DNA of 64,000 nucleotides from Acorus gramineus. Its lineage: Eukaryota; Streptophyta; Magnoliopsida; Acorales; Acoraceae. The stretch is taken from positions 5,777,721 to 5,841,720 of the forward strand of contig CM060851.1 in the NCBI GenBank assembly GCA_030737835.1, written 5' to 3'. The notes beneath the pieces were generated by a model. It did no database searches. It was given only the letters and a program-made list of their open reading frames with translations, and was not told where the DNA came from. The stretch's first letter is position 1; the number at the start of each line of letters is the position of its first letter. Both the position numbers and the translations under genes were made by a program. Positions 10,893 through 23,216 of this stretch are shown in pieces.

Positions 10893-12775
10893 TGGCCACC
10901 CCATCTTCCATGAAGCCCCTCAAACACCTAACCCTGACCCTCCCCATCCTCCTCTCCCTCCAAATCCTCCAAACCACCGCCCACGGCGGCTCCGACGACG
11001 ATGACGGCGATGCCACAACCGGCAACCTCCATGGGAAGGGTCTGATCCTCGTAAAGATATGGTGTCTTCTCATCCTCCTCGTCTCCACTTTCGCCGGCGG
11101 CGTCTCCCCCTATTTTTACAGGTGTTGTTAAAATCAGAAATTAAAGAGAATGAATCATTTTTTTTTTATTTTTTATTTTAGCTATAGGAGGGTATCATTT
11201 GCCTTTTAAAGCAAAAGTTAATAAAAGGAATATTTAATTTTTCTTGTGATCAAAATTCTCGTGACTTTTTTTCATTTATAAATTAGTGCATGAACACACC
11301 CAAAAAATACTAAAATTCTCTGATACATATAAATACCTCTAACAGGTGGAACGAGAGCTTCCTCTTGTTGGGGACCCAATTCGCCGGCGGTGTCTTCTTG
11401 GGGACCTCTCTCATGCACTTCTTGAGCGACTCGAACGAGACGTTCGGGGATTTGACGTCGAAGACGTACCCCTTCGCGTTCATGCTCGCGTCGGCCGGGT
11501 ATCTGCTCACCATGCTTGGGGACTGTGTGATTGCGGCGCTGACAAAGAGAGCTGCTGGTGGTGGTGGTGGGTCTCAGGTGAAGGTTGAGGGGGTGGAGAG
11601 GGGGCGGCGGCGGAGACGGAGGCGGAGGCAGCGGCGGTGGTGGTGGTGGGGGATCACCACCAGCCGGTGTTTGTGAGGACGTCGAGTTTGGGCGATACGA
11701 TTCTTTTGATCGTCGCGCTTTGCTTTCACTCTGTGTTTGAGGGGATCGCAGTCGGCGTTTCGGGTAAGATTTCTGTTGTGTTCAGTGTAATTCAGTTGAT
11801 TTGATTGGATTTTGAGTCAATCCTAATTGAATTATAATGTTATTATATTTAATTCAAATATAAAAAAGAACCTGAATTTGAAATTGAATCTTTAAACTCA
11901 TAGTTGAATCGAATTTGGTTAGTCAATCTGAATTGAATTAAGTCTGGTCCTGTTGAAATATATGAATTCAGAAAATATATCATTACAAATAAATAATTTT
12001 AAAGTATAAACTGATGATGAATGGATATTGATCTCAAAGATTACTAGAATAGAGAGTTTGGGAAAGTTAATAGTGAGTATAAAATATGGACAAATTAACA
12101 ACTAACTAGTTTGAGAAGTTTGGTTCGATTTGATTCTGTTTAGTTCGATTTTTTGGAATGTGAAGTCATTCCCGTTTTTTGTTCAACCTCTGATCCAACC
12201 AAATTAAATATTTTCTAGAAGAGAACTTTATAAGGAGGGCCCACACATGGATTTTCCATGCCTTCAACACATAAGGTTGTGCATAGGATGTGAAAAGTAA
12301 AAAAAGTACATATGAATATGGAAATCTTGATATCTGATTCGTATCCGATCCATTGACATCCTTACTAACGCCTTATTCAGGCACCAAAGCGGAAGCGTGG
12401 AGGAACCTATGGACGATATGCTTGCACAAGATCTTCGCGGCCATTGCCATGGGCATTGCGCTCCTCCGGATGCTCCCGACGCGGCCGTTCCTGATGACGG
12501 CCGTCTACTCCTTCGCCTTCGCCATCTCGAGCCCTATTGGGGTGGGCATCGGGATCGCGATCGACGCCACCACGCAGGGCGCCACCGCTGACTGGATCTA
12601 CGCCATCTCCATGGGCATAGCCACTGGGGTCTTTGTCTATGTGGCCATAAACCACCTCATCGCCAAAGGGTTCAAGCCGAGCAAGCCTTCCCGTTTCGAC
12701 ACCCCCACATTCAAGTTCTTGGCCGTGCTCGCCGGAGTTGGGGTGATTGCGGTTGTCATGATCTGGGATACATGA
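10892..12775 (+). pseudogene. ZIP2/ZIP11-type zinc transporter copy A, frameshifted
   Basis: Three exons, 10892-11121, 11346-11763 and 12381-12775, are collinear with copy B. Exon 1 encodes a signal-like start ([20 protein letters not shown]) and the first membrane segment; exon 2 encodes [20 protein letters not shown] and the loop; exon 3 encodes [19 protein letters not shown] and the end VVMIWDT. Relative to copy B one G is missing near 11598 (GTGGAGAGG versus GTGGAGGAGG) in the glycine-rich loop between TM3 and TM4. The frame then runs into basic/tryptophan codons and stops at 11674-11676. Downstream, the correct frame still encodes [13 protein letters not shown] and intact TM4-TM8, so the lesion looks recent. 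As read, the product would lose the metal pathway helices. A sequencing error in the G-rich tract is the main alternative. Confidence 0.88.
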
Positions 12776-14454
12776 TTTGAATTAGTGACATTTTGGTCTG
12801 GTACATGTGAAATGAATTATATGGTTATAGAAGTGTAGTTTTTTTTTTCATTTTGAGGGGCATGTGCACATGTTTTAATGAGAATATGCAAAAGAAAGTT
12901 GGTGGGGTACAAGGGAAAATTTTGTGCTGTTTTCACCGTGTTGTTCCGAGGATGATACCTGTGTCTAATTAATTTTATGTGTGATTCATTGTTATGAATA
13001 CAATTGGTGATGAAATGGGACATAGTCAGTGTTGAATTCCATCTGTCTTTGACATGTATACACAATTGATTCAGTGTTAATACATGCATGATTTACGATT
13101 TTTTTCAATAAAGAAGTAAATATGTAGAACAATTTGAAGAAAATAACATACCACAATGATACATGCTTCAATCTCACTTCTCTAATTAAGTATGTACGCC
13201 TATAATTTTTGATTTGTGTGTATAGAATACATTCAAATAATTGGAGTATTACATCTCGTTCAGTGACACCCCATAGTTGGATTCAAGAGATGCGAAAGTG
13301 GCAAAGGCGGTGGCAGGAATAGGGTAGGACTTGCACAAGCTGAATTCAAAAATGAAGGATGGCATAGAAGTTGAATTATGTATGCTGTTGTGGTGATCAG
13401 GAGAGTACATACTTGATGTGTTTGGATCTAATTGTGTTAAAGACACATGAGATTTTTTTTTTTTTACAATGACGCGAACAGGACGACACAATCCCAACAT
13501 ACTACTGATACGGGCTCATAAACCTATAATAAATTGTGTACCAAACCGACGATACCTAGCCCTTAAAGCCTTTTTTTTTTTTTTTCCACTTTGTGTTGAG
13601 AGACACGTGAGAATCAGATGTCAACAACGTCATATAAAGATAGTCCGAGGGTGGTAATTTTCTAGTTGGGTTTCTGTAGCTCGTTTTACTAGCTGCGGGC
13701 GGATCGCAAATCTCTTATGATCCAACCGCAGTTTTGTGTTTTTTTGTGTTTGGTTTTCTTGCTTGTTTCTCTTCTTCATCTCTGCTTTATTTGTGGCTTT
13801 CAGGCCTTTCCTCAAATAAAAAAAAGTCATATAAATATAAAATACGTGATATTTTGATAAATATTATTTAAAGTAAAGTAATTTAAAAAAAATGTTTTTT
13901 TTGTCACATCCATGACACCCCTTACTAGTGTACCCAGTCAAGGACTCAAGGTAGATAAATAACTTTTTTTTTTTTTTTTTTTTACTTTAAAAAGGGCTTG
14001 GACTAATCTACATATACGTAATTTAGTTCTTGTTTAAGTAAAAAAAAAAAAAATAGAATAGGATGGAAAATGAATGAATAGCGCAACCAAACACTGCCTA
14101 AGATTGATATGATAGGAAAAATCTAAGATTGATAATGATATGCAAATCGGGTCGGAGTTTCCAACAGAGAGAAAGGATCTGGGCTCTCTTTTGGGCCAGA
14201 ACATCAACAACATAAGGCCTGGAGTCCACAAATTCATTCTATGGGTGTAGTAAGAAAGTAAAATGATACTCATTCATTCTTGTAATTATTTTATTATAAT
14301 TTTTTGAAACTATGTACTTGGCTAATGAGATAGATACTCTTACAAAAGATGAAATATTACTCAAATGAAATTAAATGCTTATATTTTTATATTTTTTAAT
14401 AATACAATATGTAAAAGTTATATATTGCATTAGAGATTTCATATACTCTACTAA
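12776..14454. other. Downstream region of ZIP copy A
   Basis: No gene. It aligns in patches with copy B: 12940-13440 with about 23690-24230, 13460-13990 with 24250-24590, and 14100-14290 with 42585-42800. Long T tracts occur at 13450, 13570 and 13963-13983. The TATTTTATT at 14287-14295 is the unoccupied target of the MULE-type insertion found in copy B. Confidence 0.6.
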
Positions 14455-14684
14455 GGGTCCGTTTGGAAATACGTTTGAAAAATAAGATTTTAAATAAAAT
14501 GGCTTAAATAGATTTAATTCTTGGAAATCACATTTTTTGGGTTTTTTAAGTAACATTTTTTTACTAAAAGCTGTAAGTAACTTTTTAATTAAGTCTGTTT
14601 TTTAGAATGCGTTTGATAACACTTTTCAGTTTTCTGCTTAATTGAAAGCAGAATTCTCTTATTTAAGTGTTGCCAAATGCCCCC
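14455..14684. mobile_element. Tourist-like (PIF/Harbinger) MITE, copy A only
   Basis: A 230-bp element starts GGGTCCGTTTGGAAATACG and ends GTGTTGCCAAATGCCCCC, giving an imperfect terminal inverted repeat, and is flanked by TAA at 14452-14454 and 14685-14687. The matching stretch in the second unit (about 43885-43915) has no insert, so it arrived after the duplication. Confidence 0.72.
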
Positions 14685-14878
14685 TAAGACTATAAGAATG
14701 ACTAGATATCTTAGCGCATGTTAAATAAAGCTCAAATCAAACATGATTTTGATACCCTTTCATTGCCTCAACCACTTTTGTAATGATGTCTTTTTCTCTA
14801 ATCTAGTATATATTATGTTAGACTTGTATATACGAACAGTGGAGCATATATATACACTAAAGATTTCATATACTACGT

Positions 14879-15098
14879 TGTAACAATCACTTACAAAACA
14901 TATTTAGTTGATGGTATCCTTAACCTCTGGCAGATTCTATGTTAATGGAATTGTATAATCAATGTTTTCAGTATGATATATATATCTATAAAAGTTGTTT
15001 TATAACCCAACTTTCATTGCTCAAAGATGAACATACCATTTTCTGTATATCAATATCATCTTGGACTCAACTCTACTTCTCCAGTTTTGAGGGTCTTT
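14879..15098 (+). pseudogene. Orphan copy of the SDIR1 3'UTR
   Basis: Starting at TGTAACAATCAC, this block matches 5109-5345 with a few substitutions and two short deletions. It contains no SDIR1 coding exon; only the TAA and UTR are present. It is the left edge of the second copy of the tandem duplication and is joined at 14876-14878 to the right edge of the first copy. Confidence 0.88.
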
Positions 15099-15290
15099 GG
15101 CTTGTGGATCAGTGTGATCGATCATGGCGGTGGTGGCGTTCGAGGAGGAGGATCGACATTGTCCGATTGGGTTTGCGCGGTCCCAGTAGGTCTTGCGAGT
15201 GGGCTGATTAACCATACAAGCAGGATATTGGGCTGCATTATTGACAGGCTTGTTGGCTGTATGGGGATTTTGGCGTCTCTGCTCTGGTGA
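15099..15290 (+). other. Coding-like GC-rich insert of unknown origin
   Basis: Directly after the SDIR1 UTR copy, GC content rises and one frame stays open to TGA at 15288-15290, including GLWISVIDHGGGG, LASGLINHTSRILGCIIDRL and a hydrophobic end. The original SDIR1 UTR has nothing comparable. It may be a fragment of another gene; I do not recognise the family and no promoter or splice context supports an active gene. Confidence 0.3.
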
Positions 15291-17289
15291 TCTGTATGTG
15301 GAGATCATCCTTGATCAATTATGTGACAACATTTGATTTTGGTATGAAAAATGGATCATTAACTATGAAATCAATGTAATATTCAATTAGTCATACACGC
15401 TTATATTCATTATAGTGACAAAATTTGTGTATGACAAATGTTCGATGAGTGTTTCGTTCGGTACGATGCGTGTACATTCGTGAATTGTATGTGATAGATA
15501 CGGAAAACAAACGAAGACACATAAATATAATATAAACCATGAGTAAACATAAAATATTAAACTATATTTTATCATCCTAATAGAATATCGAACACATATA
15601 AAATTTAATATTATTGTACATTAGCGTTCAAAATTTTTATTTTAATAAAAAAGATCAGCATAAAAACATACATAAACATAATCGTATTTAACATTATGAT
15701 GTTATTCGTCATCTAATTGTTTATTTCTACGTCTCACTGCTCTTCGGTGATCAAATTGTCTTCTTGAATATTTGGAAAAACATTAATGTGATCAAAATAT
15801 ATAGGCTTCAAAGTATCAGTTTGCAGAGTATGAGTCTTTTTCAAGTGAAAATTTATTCGCATAAACACAAGATCATTGAGTGTTTTTGGCTCCAGGTGAT
15901 TTGGGGTCGAGGCCAGGATCAGCTAATCAGGGAGGACGTCGGAGGTGAGTCACCAGCCGTATGTCAGTCAAAGCCTTGAAACATTGTGATTTTTTTATTT
16001 TACATTTAAACTAAGAAGAAGAGATACAGTGATCCGAAAAATCTGACGCATGAAAGTTTGTTCACCCGTTTCATTTGGAGCACCCCAAATCGGTGAATTT
16101 CACTGAATATTCAGTGAAGTTCGCCAAACTTTATTACTATGATATTCATCTACCTGATGCACATGATTTATTGGTGCTTTTGTGCATCTTTTTATATATA
16201 TATATAAAGAATAACGTTTGGGTTTCTTATCTTAAAAATATATCAATATCTGTTTTATTCGTCTTTGATTCAATATATAAATTTAATAATATATGCACAC
16301 AACTGAGTATATGCTATATTATATATCTTCAAAATTGACCACTCTTTTTCAAACTCCAAATTCTATAGTTACATTGATCTTCTTTCACTAGACTTCTAAC
16401 TTATGAATACCGTGAAACTTATTTTCAAAAGCTATTTTAAAGAGAAACCAGTCTTTCAAACTTGTCCATAAAGATTACCCAAATTTGACTTGATCAATCA
16501 ATAATAAAAGAATAACAACTCTTAAAATTAGTTTATGAGATAAAGCGAGGGATTAGTTTATGATTTGAATGCCAAACCTCAAGCTTTGAAGAAAAATTAG
16601 CATCGTATTATCTGATCAATGAAGGGTTGGATTTGGGACCACAAACCATGGCATATAGAAAAATTATACAAGACCTTGACTGATATAGCAACCTATTTCT
16701 GTTCCTAGAGTTATTAGAGAAAGATAATAAAAGAAGAGTCATTGAAAGAGATTTTCTCATTCTTTACCAACCACCCTAGCAAACCTATTGCATCACCCTA
16801 TCAATCTAACAAAACTAAAATTCCCTCAGCAAAACCAACTTAGATTTTGACATGCCCACCACTATCATTGTCAGCCAAAATATATATCTAAGTTATTCTT
16901 TGATTAAAGAATATTTAATGCACCGTAGTTGGAATACCAAGTCATTTGTTAATTAGGCACAAAATCCATCTCTTGCTGGATCTCGAACTCGATCTTTTGA
17001 TTGTAACAGTCCCAAACCATGAGTTGGTGGGATGGACCAATATATATAAAACATGCAACTTGGATAAGGATGATTAAATTTAACAAGGTCTAAACTTTCA
17101 GCTCTGTAATTAGATAGATATTCTTCCACCACATATGTTTGATTTTTGGGTATACAGTCCCAACCTAACATGTATGGTTGTACCTAAGCCTAGATAAAAA
17201 CAGGCCAGATATATATCTGAACCAATCATTGCATTCTATAATGAATAGCCACGTCATGGTGTACGTGTTATTTATCAAGAGGGAGGCTT
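15291..17289. other. Intergenic, copy B
   Basis: No gene seen. A perfect 20-base palindrome sits at 16099-16118. From about 16548 to 17000 it matches copy A 7005-7760, without the SINE present there. The stretch 15300-16500 has no clear counterpart in copy A. Confidence 0.5.
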
Positions 17290-17877
17290 GTAAGTGGGCA
17301 TCCACAACGGCGCCGGCCCGGCCTGGCCCGTTGAAACAGAGTCCCAGGCCCGCGGGCCTGTTGGGCCGGCCTGTGGCCAAACAAACAGGCCCAAGCCCGG
17401 GCCTAGGTTGGGCCCGTGCTTCAGGCTACGGGCCTGGGTTTTAAACATGTTATTTCTTTTGATTTTTTAAATTTAAGTTGTTCAATTGTATATAAATGTT
17501 AAAATAACAAAACATTGGAAGTATAATATTAAAAAAAATATTTGCATCCACTCAATTTTTAAAAATAAAATATAAAATGAATTAGTTACTTGAAAAATTG
17601 AATCACTACATATATCTAACTAGATAGGCATCTATATAAATGTTAATAATTTGCATAATTTAACCACAATTCAAATAAAAATTATATAAAATTATATGTG
17701 ACTCATTTATTATATTGCCCCCCACGGGCCTACATGTCAGCCCGAACGGATTTAGTTCGGGTTAGCCCGTGGGCCCAGCCAGGGCCCGAGCTTAGGCAGC
17801 TTTAAAAACGGGTCGGGTTTGATCTTGCCGGCCTGGGCCAGACTTTCAAGCCTCATGCCAATTGGGGATCCTTATTA
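17290..17877. mobile_element. Possible non-autonomous hAT-like element
   Basis: Both ends are GC-rich and full of GGCCCGGGCC-type short inverted repeats (GGGCATCCACAACGGC at the left, GCCAATTGGGGATCC at the right) around an AT-rich core, a pattern common in plant hAT MITEs. No target duplication could be found, so the exact boundaries are uncertain. Confidence 0.4.
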
Positions 17878-19412
17878 CTAGTTGTAGGGTCTACAAATAC
17901 TGTGAATAATACATATATGACCCATGTAAAAGAATTATTAGTAGGAAACTTCAGTTGTGCCTGAAGAAGAAGAATAGGTGAATATATATATGCACCAAGT
18001 TGTTTCAGGGAGTGTGTTGATGCACGGTCATTGATGTAGTCAGTAGGGCCGTAGGGGACCAGAATTTTTTTAAAGAGGGATTTAAAAAAGTTATTAAAAA
18101 AAATTTAAATATGCATCGTATCATTTTATATTTTTTAATAAAAATCAATCATGTTCAAACAATAACACATACATAATTACACTTGTTGACTTTATTTTAG
18201 AATATTTTATTCCATTCTTAAAAATTTAGGTAGCTTTCCAAATTTCAAGCATTTATATATGACAGTTAATAGCATCTTCAATCTTATACCTAAATGTATA
18301 TCCAAATTTAAATTTAAGTAAAGTCATCTAAATATCTCTTTAACAATTTACCCATACCCATTCTAAATCAATCTTTTACTTAAACTTTCATCCAAATCTA
18401 GGAAGACTCAAACATTTACTCAAATTTTTAAATGCTATTTTTTTTTCTTCAACTCTATATTTTATAAAATATTTGAGTAAAACACAAAATAATAGTTCGA
18501 GACACATCATATATATCAAATGAAATTTTTATTCAAATTTTTATAAAATTTGAGTATAGATTTAATTAAAGGCTAATGATGGCCAAATAAAAATGAGCGT
18601 TGTTACACTCAGATCCATTTCTATCCTCAATTCAAGACCTCTATGCGTCGATAGAAAGTTAACGATGCATATGCTCACGTTAACAAGGCATATATTTCGA
18701 AAGAATTTTTTTATATTTTCTATTAATGCATCAATGCAATTTATTAGAGTATATTCTTCATTTTTCTATGAAAGCATGTACTTCATTAAATGAGGTATAC
18801 TATTTTTAAAAAATTTAAAACACATGTACATATAAATTAAAATTGAGACTGAAAATAGGATCAGATGTGGATGTAACATTATCCAATAAAAATATCTTCA
18901 ATATTTTAAACCAAAGTCATCTACAATTTTTTAATGCCGCATCCACCCAACCAATTAAAAAAAAAAAAAAAAATCCCCGATCGAGAAGTGAATGTAACGG
19001 TGACGTCTCAAGATCACTCTATTATCTTACATGCTTTTATCCTTTAAAAAAATGTTTGATTTTTTTAAATATATATATATATATATTTATTCACCTAATA
19101 AAATACATTATGTTATAAAAAAATAAAATGCAAATCTAGATAAATTAGTACATATTTTTTTTATTTTTTTTATTTTTCATATACTATAATAATAAAATAT
19201 ATAATATACTAGAACAATATAAAGTGTATAGACGGCAAAACGGATGTTACATCAAAGCTATTGGAAAAAAAAAGAAAAGAAAAAAAAGGAGTATATACTT
19301 GTATCACATAACTACAAAAACAAACTAAATATATTATTACCCTTAGAAAAGTACAATTTCAAAAAAATTAGCTGTCATGTAATAATAAAATGCCATCCAT
19401 CAGTTTATGTTA
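17878..19412. other. Intergenic, copy B
   Basis: AT-rich, with the diverged old foldback (about 18265-18580) and long A/T tracts. Parts match copy A 8000-10300 in order (for example AGAAGTGAA...GTAACG near 9100 and 18985). No gene. Confidence 0.5.
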
Positions 19413-19919
19413 GTGTCAGGCTTGTCAACCGATCGGGTCTAGACCTGAACCTATTTACACGTGTAATTTATTCAGGACTGAATATAAAATCGATTTGAGT
19501 CTGGGTTCACCCTGATCCGATTTTATGGATATGAGAGCACACAGTTTTATATATAAACCCATATAATATGTACTAAGCTTAGTAATGCAATGTGTTTGTT
19601 TAACTTAATTTCTTAACTTATTTAAGTATTTTGGACAATTAACTTTTGAATTTGTATAATTTGGTTGGTTTATTGCATGATTTATTTTGGGTGTTGTTGT
19701 AACTTGTAAAGACTTTAAAAATCAGATTTGATTTTTATGTGTATAAGACTTTAAAAATCAGATTTATAAATTGTTTTGTAAAGATGAGGTTATTCTTTTG
19801 TAGACCCAACCTGAACCCGAAAGACTTAAGACTTGATATGAATCTGAAGGACCCGACAATCAAAACGTGTCAGGTTTGAATCTATCCCGATCTGACTTGA
19901 ACCCGACCCATTGATAAGC
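19413..19919. mobile_element. Non-autonomous hAT-like element upstream of ZIP copy B
   Basis: The ends are CAGGCTTGTCAACCGATCGG and, inverted from the right, TAGGCTTATCAATGGGTCGG, an imperfect terminal inverted repeat; the subterminal regions are rich in ACCCGA/TCGGGT motifs. The aligned site in copy A (about 10293-10310) lacks this block. Flanks GTTAGTGT and GATACCGT could be a decayed 8-bp duplication (5 of 8 match). Confidence 0.6.
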
Positions 19920-20329
19920 CTAGATACCGTTCATCAATGACTAACATGAGTCCTAAAAAGATTTCAAAATATATCATTTTTTAAACATAGATGGATCCAA
20001 CACTGACGGGATGCCATATGAGATTAATAATAAAAAAAAAACCCCAATAAAAATCTGAATGGAAACCTTGTTAATATTATCAAAATCATAATAAACAAAC
20101 TCCCTCCCCCAGTTAAATAGAAACTTCAACGCCCCCCTTTAAAATCTTTCACAAGCTGTCCTTCCTATATATTCTCTCATTGAGTACACATTCCTCCAAG
20201 TCAATCAATCTTTGTACTACACACATATGACATATCGACATACATACATACCCATTGACATACACACATACATAACTCAAAAGGCCCTCTTCACCCTTAA
20301 AAAAAAAAAAAAAAAATCACCCATAAACA
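19920..20329 (+). other. Upstream region and leader of ZIP copy B
   Basis: Parallel to the sequence before copy A. It contains ACACATTCCTCCAAGTCAAT at about 20188, repeated ACATAC motifs, an A tract at 20300-20316 and then a short spacer before the ATG. Promoter elements could not be pinned down. Confidence 0.5.
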
Positions 20330-23216
20330 ATGGCAACCCCATCTTTCATGAAACCCCTTGAACACCTAACCCTAACCTTCCCCATCCTCCTCTCCCTCCA
20401 AATCCTTCAAACCACTGCCCACGGCGGCTCTCACGACGTCACCACCACCACCGACAACCTCCACGGGAAGGGTCTGATCCTCGTAAAGATATGGTGTCTG
20501 CTCATCCTCCTCGTCTCCACCTTCGTCGGCGGCGTCTCCCCCTATTTTTACAGGTGATGTTAGAATCAGAAATTGAGGAGAATGATTTTTTTTTTTTTAG
20601 GTTATCGGTGATATCCCAAACATGAATAATACTCTGGTTTCTCATTAGCATTTAACTCAAATATGTAATACTGAAATACTCTAGTACATATGAATATCTC
20701 TAACAGATGGAACGAGAGCTTCCTCTTGTTAGGGACCCAATTCGCCGGCGGTGTCTTCTTGGGGACCTCTCTCATGCACTTCTTGAGCGACTCGAACGCG
20801 ACGTTCGGGGATTTGACGTCGAAGACGTACCCCTTCGCGTTCATGCTGGCGTCAGCGGGGTATCTGCTCACCATGCTTGGGGACTGTGTGATTGCGGCGC
20901 TGACAAAGAGAGCTGGTGGTGGTGGTGGTGGTGAAGTGAAGGTGGCGGGGGTGGAGGAGGGGGCGGAGGCGAAGGGGGCAGCGGTGGTGGTGGGGGATCA
21001 CCATCAACTGGTGTTTGTGATGACGTCGAATTTTGGTGATACGATTCTTTTGATCGTCGCGCTTTGCTTTCACTCTGTGTTTGAGGGGATCGCCGTCGGC
21101 GTTTCGGGTAAGTTTTTTTTATTGGGGTGTAATTCTGTCGATTTTGATTAGATTTTGGATCAATTTAAATTGAACTGAAATATTATTATATCTAATTTAA
21201 ATCTTAATTAAACATGAATTTGAAATCAAATTATTAAATTTATAATTGAATTTGGTTAGTCATAAATCTGAATTGAATTGAACTCAATTTAAAAATTAGG
21301 TCTTGGTAAATTATTTGATAAAAAAATATATCATTATAAATAAATATTTTTAAAATGAGAAATGAAGGATGATGGATGGATAGGGTCACAATGATGACTA
21401 GAATGAAGAGTTTAATTATAGAGTGAATAGTGATTAATAAATATGAAGAAACAATTAACTAGTTTGAGAAGGTTGGTTCAATTTGGTTCTGTTTAGTTAG
21501 ATATTTTGGAATGTGAAAAATTAGTAAACAGAATTAATTTGGTTCACTAATTTTTTGATCTATAATCGAACCAAACCACATAATATTATCTCAATAAAAA
21601 AAATAACTTGACAAAAAATGAGATTCAATAGGATGCGTCAGTCTTCAACGAGGGACTATTTATATCAATAGTATTGTACTATCTATGTCACACACCCTCA
21701 ACCCACATTGTAGGATACTTTGAAAATTTTCGAATGTATAGAAAATTTCATCCATTAGATATCTCTTGTACATATTGATCAAACAAATTTTTGTTCACTT
21801 TGTGTTTTATCTTTAAAATCCAATTTATCCTTTTGGTTGTAGATGGTTTATCACATTTTCTGGAATTAAAAAAATTAACTAGCCTTAATGATTTTCTCCT
21901 TCTCTACGATCAAATGAAAGGTTTTTAGTTTTTTTTTGTAAATTCTCATAACATGTCAAAAAATCAAATCAATATTTTTTGTATTTTATTATATTTATCT
22001 AATATCACTTGCAAATACCAAATATTTTTTTTTGTAGAGAACTTTTTTTTTTTTTTTTGAAGTCAGATAGATATCTACTATCCGATTTTATTTTTGAAAA
22101 TCGACTTACAAACTCTGAAAGGGATGGTGGGGGTTAAAGAGAGGGTAGTAAAGAGAACATTTTAAACATCTAAACATACAAAGATCGAAGGGGCATCCCC
22201 GGTTTGAAGTATCTAACACGACACCGCCGTTCTCCAACCGGCCTGCTCCTCCCTTTACTCCCGAGATCGCGGGAGAGGAAGTCCCCCCCCCCTCCCTTCC
22301 AAGCATGTCTCCTAATCGTGAACGAGCCTCCCGAACATGTCCCCCATGTTTTCGACATACACGGTTACCCCCCGAAAGATGACCTCGTTTCTTGCTCGCC
22401 AAATCGTCCATGCGGCCGCCGGCACTATAACTTGCGAGATCTCCTTTGCCCTTCCAGGTTGTGGTGCCCTCTTTAGATCTCTCCCCGCCACCCACTGTTC
22501 CTCGAGATTTTGGACTTGGGTTGATCAACCGGTCTTTCGCCCGACCTCCCGCCAGAACCGCCACACAAATACGCACTCACAAAATAGATGGTTGACTGTC
22601 TCCGGCGCCACCTCGCACAATACGCATGTCGTTGGTTCATTAACAACCCACTTGGAACGGTATACCTTCGTGAGTAGTCATCCCTGGAATAACAGCCACA
22701 TGAGAACTTCTTAAGAAAAGTCTAAAAAGGACATATGAATACGTTGATAAAAATACATGAATACAAATATTCATATATCCGACTCGTATCCGATCCATTG
22801 ACATCCATGCTAACGCCTGCTCAGGCACCAAAGCAGAAGCGTGGAGGAACCTATGGACAATCTGCCTGCACAAGATCTTTGCCGCCATCGCCATGGGCAT
22901 CGCGCTCCTCCGGATGCTCCCGGAGCGGCCGTTTCTGATGACGGCCGCCTACTCCTTCGCCTTCGCCGTCTCAAGCCCCATCGGGGTGGGCATCGGGATC
23001 GCGATCGACGCCACCACGCAGGGCGCCACCGCCGACTGGATCTACGCCATCTCCATGGCAATAGCCTGTGGGGTCTTTGTCTATGTGGCCATAAACCACC
23101 TCATCTCAAAGGGTTTCAAGCCGAGCAAGCCTTCCCATTTCGACACCCCCACATTCAAGTTCTTGGCCGTGCTCGCCGGAGTTGCAGTCATTGCGGTTGT
23201 CATGATCTGGGACTAG
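20330..23216 (+). CDS. ZIP2/ZIP11-type zinc transporter copy B, intact
   Basis: Exons 20330-20553, 20707-21107 and 22825-23216 join in frame to 338 residues, close to Arabidopsis ZIP2 in layout. Features in order: a signal-like N-terminus (about 1-31), TM1 ([20 protein letters not shown]), [21 protein letters not shown] across the first junction, TM3, a glycine/acidic cytosolic loop with GDHHQ, TM4 with [11 protein letters not shown] (about 197-207), TM5 with [11 protein letters not shown] (H224), then TM6-TM8 ending VVMIWD. The TM4 and TM5 histidines and the TM4 glutamate are the metal-pathway residues known in ZIP proteins. The likely role is Zn2+ (possibly Mn2+ or Cu2+) transport across the plasma membrane or tonoplast; substrate is inferred. 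Intron 2 is 1717 bases versus 617 in copy A because of a LINE and another insertion. Which of ZIP2 or ZIP11 is the ortholog cannot be settled here. Confidence 0.93.
22045..22701 (-). mobile_element. 5'-truncated LINE (zf-RVT end) in ZIP-B intron 2
   Basis: Read on the minus strand, this block encodes the C-terminal zinc-knuckle (zf-RVT) of a plant non-LTR reverse transcriptase: [20 protein letters not shown] followed by VWRFW, with C-x2-C...H-x4-C spacing, then a nonsense codon and an [21 protein letters not shown] tail. A T tract at 22043-22058 is the poly(A) tail on the opposite strand. GAGAACTT flanks both sides (22037-22044 and 22702-22709), and ZIP-A intron 2 has this motif once (near 12222). 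It is therefore a dead-on-arrival, 5'-truncated insertion that post-dates the gene duplication. Confidence 0.82.

Noticed and set aside
12397..12655. Alternative-frame ORFs over ZIP exon 3 (also 22810-23224)
   Set aside because: They are GC-rich shadows of the conserved ZIP frame.
13249..13500. 83-codon minus-strand frame downstream of ZIP copy A
   Set aside because: Not kept open in the homologous copy-B region (about 24060-24310), so unlikely to be coding.
16099..16118. Perfect 20-base palindrome as an operator
   Set aside because: A single AT-rich palindrome in plant intergenic DNA with no nearby gene; no evidence of function.
22106..22576. 156-codon minus-strand frame
   Set aside because: It overlaps the LINE tail in a different frame from the zf-RVT motif, so it is a shadow.
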